Source: Fluctibacter halophilus (GTDB taxonomy: Bacteria > Pseudomonadota > Gammaproteobacteria > Enterobacterales > Alteromonadaceae). From it: a DNA stretch of 64,000 bases. Made by a program: the position numbers and the translations under genes. The DNA lies in contig NZ_JAJEWP010000006.1 of assembly GCF_020687825.1 (NCBI RefSeq), positions 1-64,000 of the forward strand, read 5' to 3'. Of this stretch, positions 54,980 to 64,000 are shown piece by piece (within the stretch, counting starts at the first letter, position 1; each line of letters opens with the position of its first letter). The notes beneath the pieces were generated by a model. It was not told where the DNA came from. It ran no database searches and saw only the letters and a program-made list of their open reading frames with translations.

Positions 54980-55161
54980 GGTAGGGGCTTCCGGTTTGCC
55001 AATTGATAGCGCCAAGGTTACTACACCTCGATGGGCCCAGGATAGTATTGTCTATCACCGTATCGATGACGGTTTGATGGTGCTTACCGTCATGACTTTC
55101 GGCACATGTAAGCTGTGACTGTGCACGTTAGGCTTTAGCCTCTTTCAGTCAAGGAACGCTT

Positions 55162-56193
55162 ATGAAAACCCTGTTATTCCTGATGCTCATGATACTGCTG
55201 TCTTATCTGCACCCAGTAACGGCCAAATCGACAGCGGATATCGCACACACCACTGCGGATTTTTACGACACTGTCCGTCAACGGCCCCTGAAGGTGGACA
55301 TCTGGTATCCGCGCGGGACAAGCTGTAACGGGGTTCAGGTCTGCCTGGATGACAGTGCGAACAGTTCGCTGGTGCTGTTGTCCCACGGCAGCATGGGTGC
55401 CGCCCGGGATCTGAACTGGCTGGCAAAGGCCCTGGCCCAGAAAGGCTATGCTGTGATTGGCCTGAACCATTATGGCGAGTCGTGGGTGTATGGTCAGAAC
55501 AGCATTGACCGGGCAGTGATCACCGACCTCACCTTGCGTCCCGGTGACGCTCACTTCGTGCTGGATGCATTAACGCGCAACAGGGATGTCGATGGCCAGC
55601 CGGTATTTAACCGGCAACCCGATACAACACAGGTCAGTTTCATCGGACACTCCGCCGGCGGGGCAACGGCGTTTCTATTGGCCGGTGCCCGACCGGATAT
55701 CGCCCAGGCGTACCGCTACTGCCAACAGCCCGATTCCCGCAGCGACAAAAGCTGTGCGTACATTGCGCACATGCCGGAACCGGAGGATCGGGGCCCGATG
55801 CCGGCCCAGACCGAGCCCCGCGTTGCCCGTATCGTTGCACTCGACCCAGCTCTGGGCCACGCCATGACGATCGACAGCCTCACACACGTGAAGCCCGCAG
55901 CGCTGATCATCGGTTCCGTAGACAACGACTTTCTCGCCTTTGACTACCACGCTGCGCGCTATGCAAAACATATTCCCGACGACCGCCTTTTGGCACTGAA
56001 CAACGGTGAAGGGCACTTTGTCTACCTCGGTGAGTGTCAGCATGCGCACCAGGCGTTAGGCGTTTCTCTGTGTCAGGACCGCCCAGATGTCGATCGCACC
56101 GTGGTGCATCAACGCCTGCTCGGACCGATCCTTGAACACCTCGGTAAAGACCAATCGGGTTCAGCCCCCAATGCTCACGGGGCATCACAGTAA
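55162..56193 (+). CDS. Exported alpha/beta hydrolase, dienelactone hydrolase-like
   Basis: 343 residues with a signal peptide (LLFLMLMILLSYLHPVTAKS). The nucleophile elbow is FIGHSAGGATAF (GxSxG), the oxyanion region SHGSMGAARDLNWLA, and a late NNGEGHFVYLGE supplies the catalytic histidine. Two cysteine pairs (CNGVQVC, YCQQPDSRSDKSC) suit periplasmic disulphides. It resembles the predicted dienelactone hydrolase/platelet-activating-factor acetylhydrolase group. Esterase activity is likely; substrate unknown. Confidence 0.8.
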   Translation: MKTLLFLMLMILLSYLHPVTAKSTADIAHTTADFYDTVRQRPLKVDIWYPRGTSCNGVQVCLDDSANSSLVLLSHGSMGAARDLNWLAKALAQKGYAVIGLNHYGESWVYGQNSIDRAVITDLTLRPGDAHFVLDALTRNRDVDGQPVFNRQPDTTQVSFIGHSAGGATAFLLAGARPDIAQAYRYCQQPDSRSDKSCAYIAHMPEPEDRGPMPAQTEPRVARIVALDPALGHAMTIDSLTHVKPAALIIGSVDNDFLAFDYHAARYAKHIPDDRLLALNNGEGHFVYLGECQHAHQALGVSLCQDRPDVDRTVVHQRLLGPILEHLGKDQSGSAPNAHGASQ

Positions 56194-56280
56194 TCCCCTG
56201 ATTTTTATGACAAACATAGACGCACTTTTTGTATGTGTAATTTTGCTTTCCCACCGATCGTGGCCTAATTTTTGTACTAT

Positions 56281-56300
56281 TCGGAATAACTTGATTCCGA
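56281..56300. promoter_or_regulatory. Dyad upstream of the DUF3718-like gene
   Basis: TCGGAAT and ATTCCGA are perfect 7-base arms separated by six bases, 42 bases before the next start codon and just after a TACTAT that could be a -10 box. Candidate operator covering the transcription start. Confidence 0.4.
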
Positions 56301-56341
56301 TGTTGTTGCTTTAACAAGCATTCACACTAGGAAACAAATAC

Positions 56342-56791
56342 ATGAACAAAAAGACCTTTGCTCTACTTGCAACCCTCTCTCTGGGCGCCACGTCTGTGCA
56401 CGCAGTTAACCTGGTCAGCGGGGACAACTCCAACCTGACGGCGATGTGTATCGCAGCGGCCACGTCCGACGATGCAATGGACGCCAAAGCCAAGGAGTAT
56501 GGTTTCAGTAAAGCCGAACTGGAAAGCTTCAGTTGTAACGGCATGACGTTGAATGAATTCGCCAAAAAGTACCGTGATGACACCTCCGGTCAGGCGGTGG
56601 TGGTCTACACCTTTGAGAATACCGGCGACAACCGCGAAAGCGAGCTGTGCATTGCCGCCGCGACCTCAAACGAGGCCTACAAAGAAGCCAAGCAACGTCT
56701 GTTTGGCGGCAAAGTAGGACAAGTTGCGTGCAACGGTTTGTCGATCGACAAGTTCGCCAAACGCTACGGCAACCGTGGCTTTAAGATGTAA
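56342..56791 (+). CDS. Exported protein with duplicated DUF3718-like unit
   Basis: 149 residues with a signal peptide (KTFALLATLSLGATSVHA). The mature part contains two copies of one unit: LTAMCIAAATSDDAM, SFSCNGMTLNEFAKKY, and then SELCIAAATSNEAY, QVACNGLSIDKFAKRY. Each unit has one cysteine early and one late, so each probably closes a disulphide. It resembles short DUF3718 proteins of marine gammaproteobacteria, recalled rather than searched. Function unknown; periplasmic. Confidence 0.65.
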   Translation: MNKKTFALLATLSLGATSVHAVNLVSGDNSNLTAMCIAAATSDDAMDAKAKEYGFSKAELESFSCNGMTLNEFAKKYRDDTSGQAVVVYTFENTGDNRESELCIAAATSNEAYKEAKQRLFGGKVGQVACNGLSIDKFAKRYGNRGFKM

Positions 56792-56802
56792 CTTCCTGTA
56801 TG

Positions 56803-56835
56803 ACACCACAGTCCTGTGCAGACAGGCTGTGGTGT
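56803..56835 (+). terminator. Hairpin after the DUF3718-like gene
   Basis: ACACCACAG pairs with CTGTGGTGT and an inner CCTGT/ACAGG stem closes a four-base loop, giving a 14-pair stem with one bulge. It lies 11 bases past the stop codon; no T-run follows, so termination is probable but not certain. Confidence 0.5.
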
Positions 56836-56853
56836 AGCCACCAATAAGTAAAT

Positions 56854-58020
56854 ATGAGCCCCTTGATGGACAAACATTGCCTATGCGTATTTCTCATTTT
56901 GATGTTTTTTCCCGCTGCAGCAGCATCCACAGGGCCCTCCCCTTCAAGCTGTAACCCAAATGCAAAAGAACAACGCTCTATTAGGCTTTCTTTTAAGTTC
57001 GAAGATATAGGGCGGCTTTGGAAGATCATAGATGAGTTAAAATCCGGGGCAGATCCTGCGGTGGAGAAATGGAACTCACTTGTATCCGGCCCTGGATACG
57101 AAAGTTTGATCAAAGAGGAGATCCCAGAGGACGTTTTACTAGAAGCTATCCGCACCGCATTTTTACCTTCAAAGCAGATCCAACAGAAACTATGGAGGGA
57201 TGAGGGCAAATCAGCGCTGCATCTTGTGGATCATTTTTTGGCGTTAGACTCAAAACGTCGGGAAGTAACGGATCTCCTGCTGCAACTCAATCAGGAGCAG
57301 GGTAAGCTTTCGCAACAGGCTATTGAACTGGCGTGTGACTATTTTTCACTTCAAGCGAGTGAGGGTGCGCCCCATTTCTCAGTTGCTTTTGCCGCCTTTC
57401 AGAAGGATGCCCGGGGTTACAGAAGTTCAATCGTGATGGATCCCTTGTTTGCCCTCGAAGCGGGGAATAATCTAGTGTATTGGCTCGCGCATGAAACCCA
57501 TCACATTCTGCGCCACAGTGTCGCCGTTGCGACCACGCCGGATGGCGAGTCCGCTAAAAACAAATCACTTGTATGGGTTTTGCGTCAACTCCAATCTGAA
57601 GGTATTGCGGACCAGATAGATAAACCGCATACATTTTTCGGAGAAGGATATCTTGCCCACTCAAAGTTCGCCAAATTCTTTCGAAATGAAGTAGTAAAGG
57701 GGCCAACACGTATTGCGCAGTTGAACGACTTGATACAGGAGATCAAAGTCTGTCAGCTTGAATGCGATGCCATCGATGAACGCATTCGAAAGGTAGCAGT
57801 GATGGCAGGTCACCCCCTGGGCTTTTTTATGGCCGATGCCATTGAAAAGACGCTTGGACGAGATGCACTGATCGTTGATATTGGTGACCCATCGCAATTT
57901 CTGGCGAGCTATAATCGAGCAGCCCTCAAGAGTGCTCAAAAGCTTCCCATTTTCTCTGAGAGTAGTCTTGAGTACGTTTCACGTTTATTCACTGTGGGAT
58001 CACCGATGATTTCTAAATAG
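56854..58020 (+). CDS. Exported putative zinc metallopeptidase (HExxH)
   Basis: 388 residues; ATG 56866 is an alternative start. The signal peptide (CLCVFLILMFFPAAAAS) precedes a helical protein with WLAHETHHILRHSV (about residue 215), a perfect HExxH zinc site, and a glutamate about 35 residues later in LQSEGIADQID, which could be the third ligand. This is the layout of DUF5700/DUF2268-type putative zinc proteases. Base composition is lower in G+C than its neighbours, hinting at acquisition by transfer. No immunity or secretion partner is adjacent. Confidence 0.65.
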   Translation: MSPLMDKHCLCVFLILMFFPAAAASTGPSPSSCNPNAKEQRSIRLSFKFEDIGRLWKIIDELKSGADPAVEKWNSLVSGPGYESLIKEEIPEDVLLEAIRTAFLPSKQIQQKLWRDEGKSALHLVDHFLALDSKRREVTDLLLQLNQEQGKLSQQAIELACDYFSLQASEGAPHFSVAFAAFQKDARGYRSSIVMDPLFALEAGNNLVYWLAHETHHILRHSVAVATTPDGESAKNKSLVWVLRQLQSEGIADQIDKPHTFFGEGYLAHSKFAKFFRNEVVKGPTRIAQLNDLIQEIKVCQLECDAIDERIRKVAVMAGHPLGFFMADAIEKTLGRDALIVDIGDPSQFLASYNRAALKSAQKLPIFSESSLEYVSRLFTVGSPMISK

Positions 58021-58562
58021 TAACGGTCGATTTAGGCGTCAACGTCATGCAATTTTCTGTGAACTAAATATACGTGACCGAACGCGAACCAGAGCTATAT
58101 AGCGCACCAAACAAAGTAGCCAACCCATTGTAACCAGTTTCATTCTGATACCCATATACGGAAAATTCCTTAGGGCATGTTTGTGAGCAATTGAAATGTA
58201 CAAGCCACATTGTGGCTAGATATAAATTCGTGCAGCTACATCAACAATAGTGTTTGTCTTTTTAACTCAGAAGCGCCCCACTTAACGGCAATCAATGGTG
58301 GGAAGAAGGGTTCTATATACGCAAGATAAAGGGCCGTAGAAAGCGAGTAGAGGACCTTAGAAGCGTTGATAGAAGCTACCGTCATTGCGGCGAAGGCCGC
58401 AACCTCCATCGGGTTTATGACTAACCAAAACAGTGTTAATTCGTGTGAGTCAATAAATGTGGGAGGTCCTCGCCTCGGCTTTGTCTCCTGAGTCGCTCTA
58501 CCTCCTGCATCCATGCAGTCGTGCGCGAGGATGACGATTCTTCGTAGCGAACTTACTTGGGT

Positions 58563-58585
58563 CACCGTCCACTACTGGCACGTAG
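58563..58585. repeat. Copy 2 of a 23-base intergenic motif
   Basis: Matches 103-125 at 22 of 23 positions. Both copies are in gene-free DNA and in the same orientation. Confidence 0.5.
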
Positions 58586-58897
58586 CAGACCATTGGTAAA
58601 TTCACCCATGTCGTTTGGTACCAGTTCGAAGCGCTCGACAGGAGATGACATTTCTTCGAAGCACCAAGGTGACAACGCAAACTGAACCCATCCCTGGTAA
58701 CTCACCCAGCCCGACCGTTCGCTGGTCCGGCGTGCGAGACTGAAATGGCTGCGCGCCCTCGCCATTTCCTGGCGTCTCTTACCCACGATGTGTCGTGCGT
58801 CGCTTTCGCCGTGAGTTGTTTGAATGCGTATAGAGTAAACACATCCCTGATGATCTTCCCCCAGCCGCGACGTCCTGTCGCGTCGTTCGTTCCTCGC

Positions 58898-58918
58898 CGA
58901 GCAATTACCTATTGCTCG
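58898..58918. repeat. Inverted repeat downstream of xerD
   Basis: CGAGCAAT and ATTGCTCG are perfect 8-base arms around TACCT, 25 bases past the xerD stop codon. No T-run follows, so it is not a clear terminator. Confidence 0.45.
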
Positions 58919-58942
58919 ACGTCTTCTACGAAGAACGGAGCC

Positions 58943-59836
58943 TCACCCCCTAGGGTGGTGTTTGGCGACCAGTTGTTCCAGGCGTTCGGTGGCAACGTGG
59001 GTATAAATTTGGGTGGTGGATAAATCACTGTGGCCCAGCAGCATCTGCACCACCCGCAGGTCGGCGCCGTGATTGAGTAGGTGGGTGGCGAACGCGTGGC
59101 GCAAGGTGTGAGGCGATAGATCGACCTTGATGTTGGCCAGTTTGGCGTAGTGTTTGATGCGGTGCCAGAAGGTCTGGCGGGTCATTAAAGTGCCGCGGGA
59201 GCTGGGAAACACCACGTCGGTGTCGTGTTTGGTCAGCGCACCGCGGCCCTGTTTGAAAAACGCGCTGATCCAGTCCGCAGCCACCTCTCCCATCGGCACC
59301 AACCGCTCTTTGTTGCCTTTGCCGGTGACCCGCAGCACCCCTTGTGCAATGCTCACCTCATGCATGCGCAGCCCCACCAGCTCACTGACCCGCAGGCCGC
59401 TGGCATACAACAGTTCCAGCATGGCTTTGTCGCGCAGCCCCAATGGCGTTTCTGTATCCGGTGCCGCCAACAGGTCTTCGACTTGCTGTTCAGACAGGGT
59501 GTCCGGAAGCGCCCGGGCCAGTTTGGGATTACGGATATGCCGCATGGGATCGTCTTCCCGTCCCTGCAACAGCAGATGCTGACTGAAGCGTCGCAGGGTG
59601 CTTAACAAACGGGCGGTACTACGTTCTGATAAGCCCTTGTCGTAGCGATGAGCCAGGTAGTATTCAACGTCCTGCTGGGCGAAATGCTGGATTTCAAACC
59701 CTTCACTTTGCTGCTGACAGTATTCGCAGAACTTATTTAAATCTGTGCGGTATGCCGACAGTGTGTGCTCACTTAAGCCTTTTTCCAGCCACAGGCTGTC
59801 GAGGAAGGCTTCAATCTGGGCTGGGTTGTCGGCCAT
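58943..59836 (-). CDS. xerD: Tyrosine recombinase XerD
   Basis: 297 residues, full length. The core-binding domain (about 1-90, WLEKGLSEHTLSAYRTDLNK) is followed by the catalytic domain with the conserved residues: Arg in ASGLRVSELVGL, Lys in TGKGNKERLVPMG, His-x-x-Arg in SPHTLRHAFATHLL, His in LGHSDLS and Tyr in QIYTHV. With XerC it resolves chromosome dimers at dif. The ending and overall sequence fit housekeeping XerD rather than a phage integrase. Nine bases after djlA. Confidence 0.93.
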   Translation of the reverse strand: MADNPAQIEAFLDSLWLEKGLSEHTLSAYRTDLNKFCEYCQQQSEGFEIQHFAQQDVEYYLAHRYDKGLSERSTARLLSTLRRFSQHLLLQGREDDPMRHIRNPKLARALPDTLSEQQVEDLLAAPDTETPLGLRDKAMLELLYASGLRVSELVGLRMHEVSIAQGVLRVTGKGNKERLVPMGEVAADWISAFFKQGRGALTKHDTDVVFPSSRGTLMTRQTFWHRIKHYAKLANIKVDLSPHTLRHAFATHLLNHGADLRVVQMLLGHSDLSTTQIYTHVATERLEQLVAKHHPRG

Positions 59837-59844
59837 AACGGGAC

Positions 59845-62383
<2,539 letters not shown>

Positions 62384-62566
62384 AGCATACCTCTTGTTGA
62401 GCAACCTAATATACCCAATGCAACCCCCTAATTGAAGCGGCACAACCCAAGGTTACAGACAATTTGGTCTTTTTTTCCAAGTTCGCTGGTAAATCCTGTT
62501 GAAAGCCTTAAAATTGGGGCTTTGTAAGCCACTCCGGCACTGCCTTCGAATCAACTCATACGGATC

Positions 62567-64000
62567 ATGCGACAGTCTCTAGCATTCACTCTTCTTCTCA
62601 GTGCAGTCAGTCTGCCCGCCAGCGCGGTGGTGGGCGAGTGTCTGGCGCCATTAGCGCCGTTTGAGCCGTTCGACAGCGCCAATCCACGCCAAATCAAGGT
62701 GCAGGCCAATCGCGCTGAAATCCAGCAGGACACCGTGGCACAATTCAAAGGCAATGTGGATATCCTCAGTAACGACTCGCACATCCAGGCCGATGAAGCG
62801 CGTATCGATAAGGTGGCACAACAGTTACAGGCCCGAGGCAAAGTCAGTTATCGGGATGCCGCAATTCTGGTCAACAGCAACGATGTATCGCTGGATATGG
62901 CGTCTGGCCAATTTAATATGCTCAACTCTGACTATCGTCTGAGCGTGTTCAATGGACGGGGCGCTGCCGAGCAGATCCTGCTCGACACCGAGACCGGTAT
63001 CGCGTTGGAAGATGTCAGTTTTACCACCTGCCCGGAAGGCGGTGAAGACTGGAAGATTGTTGCCAGCAGCATCACGCTGGAAAAAGGCAAAGTCTGGGGT
63101 GAGGCGCGCAACACCCGTTTTTATCTCGGCGGCGTACCGGTGTTCTACTTGCCGTATTTTGCCTTTCCGATCTCCGACCAGCGCCAGACCGGCTTGTTGA
63201 TCCCGGAGTTTGACACCTCTTCATCTACGGGTCTGAGTTACGAACAGGCCTTCTACTGGAACATGGCGCCCAACTACGACGCCACCATTGCACCGCGGCT
63301 GATGGCCAACCGGGGCACCCAGCTTAAAGGGGAATTTCGCTATCTGGTCGGGCAGCATTTTGGCCAGCTAAACCTCGAATACCTGGGCAATGACCGTGGC
63401 CTGGGCAGCAATGATGATCGCTATTTCTATCGCTATGTTCACAGCGGAAAGTTGTCGGAAAACTGGCAGATCAGTGCCGATATCAATGGCCTGAGTGACG
63501 ACAATTACCTGGTCGATTTGGGTTCGGACTACTATAACCGGGCTGATACGCACCTGTACCAGACCGTTGGCGTGAACTATTACTCCGACAACCTCGATTT
63601 CCACATGGCATTCCGGGACTTTGAAGTTCTGGGTAATCACCCCTCGACCTACCGTGCACTGCCGGAAATGAAGTTGTTCTATCAGGACAACCCGTTTGGC
63701 GATGTCGAATTCCGGGTCCATTCGGAATTGGCCTACTTTGACAATCGTCAGGCCGACGCGCCACGAGCGACCCGCTTCCATATCGCCCCCAGTCTGGCCT
63801 TTCCTTACCGCAATCAATGGGGCGAGTTTTTGGCCGAGGCCAGCCTGCTATCGACCCACTACCGGCAGCAAAATGTTGAAGGCACCGGCTTGAGCCGTCG
63901 GGTCGAACGTAATCTGGGGCAAGCCAAGCTGTACGGAGCGATCAATTTTGAACGCCAGACCGAATGGTTTTCACGCACGGTGACCCAGACCCTGGAACCG
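62567..64000 (+). CDS. lptD: LPS-assembly protein LptD, 5' part
   Basis: The gene runs off the right edge; 478 residues are present with no stop. A signal peptide (SLAFTLLLSAVSLPASAV) is followed by the periplasmic LptA-like domain (about 40-180, QANRAEIQQDTVAQFKGNVD and YRDAAILVNSNDV). The start of the barrel contains FYLPYFAFPISDQRQTGLLI. With LptE it inserts lipopolysaccharide into the outer leaflet. The 183-base gap to amgK must hold its promoter. Confidence 0.96.
   Translation, partial: MRQSLAFTLLLSAVSLPASAVVGECLAPLAPFEPFDSANPRQIKVQANRAEIQQDTVAQFKGNVDILSNDSHIQADEARIDKVAQQLQARGKVSYRDAAILVNSNDVSLDMASGQFNMLNSDYRLSVFNGRGAAEQILLDTETGIALEDVSFTTCPEGGEDWKIVASSITLEKGKVWGEARNTRFYLGGVPVFYLPYFAFPISDQRQTGLLIPEFDTSSSTGLSYEQAFYWNMAPNYDATIAPRLMANRGTQLKGEFRYLVGQHFGQLNLEYLGNDRGLGSNDDRYFYRYVHSGKLSENWQISADINGLSDDNYLVDLGSDYYNRADTHLYQTVGVNYYSDNLDFHMAFRDFEVLGNHPSTYRALPEMKLFYQDNPFGDVEFRVHSELAYFDNRQADAPRATRFHIAPSLAFPYRNQWGEFLAEASLLSTHYRQQNVEGTGLSRRVERNLGQAKLYGAINFERQTEWFSRTVTQTLEP

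Larger units (their letters stand above)
58021..58942. other. Gene-free region, probably repeat remnants
   Basis: 922 bases between converging genes. Short open frames exist (58236-58565 and 58562-58786, both minus) but have atypical low-complexity composition and no good ribosome sites, so I do not call them genes. The right part (58430-58940) is GC-richer, contains the 23-base motif shared with 103-125, a CTGCATCCATGCAG-like dyad near 58505-58518 and an inverted repeat at 58898-58918. It looks like a dispersed intergenic repeat. Confidence 0.5.

Noticed and set aside
58236-58786. Two minus-strand open frames of 109 and 74 residues
   Set aside because: No ribosome sites, odd composition, and overlap with the repeat-like tract. 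They read like chance frames in a non-coding repeat.
58943-59836. Tyrosine recombinase as a phage or island integrase
   Set aside because: Sequence, length and the djlA-murU-amgK-lptD neighbourhood fit housekeeping XerD, and no att sites or phage genes are visible.

Overview
The window looks like chromosomal DNA of a free-living, probably marine or saline, gammaproteobacterium. The supporting evidence is the rplM-rpsI-petABC-sspAB order, the recO-pdxJ-acpS-rlmD-relA-mazG operon, the amgK-murU pair facing lptD, GlyGly-CTERM export, and choline-to-betaine genes. This gene order fits the Pseudomonas/Oceanospirillales/Cellvibrio side of the class, but I cannot name a genus from sequence alone. 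I saw no tRNA, rRNA, CRISPR array or complete insertion sequence.

Layout. 1-11 kb: small regulatory and accessory genes. These include an Lrp regulator facing a PhzF-like enzyme, an HxlR regulator facing a small secreted protein, a lipoprotein aspartic protease coupled to a DJ-1/PfpI protein, and a soluble PAS chemoreceptor facing an EAL phosphodiesterase. 10.8-15.8 kb: core genes sspAB, cytochrome bc1 (petABC) and ribosomal proteins L13/S9, all on the minus strand. 16-26 kb: a TonB-dependent receptor and two secreted phosphoesterases, then betI-betB-betA and an unusually short BCCT-type transporter. Matching BetI-like operators stand before both blocks, so they probably form one choline-ester scavenging regulon. 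26-28.6 kb: a ferritin-like protein and a secreted trypsin with a PA domain inside its protease domain. 28.7-35 kb: a tightly packed housekeeping operon. 36-43 kb: one 2343-residue amylopullulanase with two GH13 catalytic domains and eight starch-binding modules. 43-46 kb: recJ and dsbC. 46-58 kb: accessory genes, many without assigned function, including a PspB-like membrane protein behind a sigma-54-type promoter. 58.0-58.9 kb: gene-free DNA sharing a 23-base motif with the left end of the window. 58.9-64 kb: xerD, djlA, murU, amgK, and lptD running off the right edge.

How the genes work together. The strongest multi-gene story is choline. Outer-membrane uptake and periplasmic phosphoester cleavage would release choline, an inner-membrane BCCT homologue would import it, and BetA/BetB would oxidise it to glycine betaine, with BetI sensing choline. 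The starch enzyme and the secreted protease point to a polymer-degrading lifestyle. Many start codons given here are downstream of the longest open frame and were chosen from ribosome-binding sites, signal peptides or gene overlap; this is stated for each.
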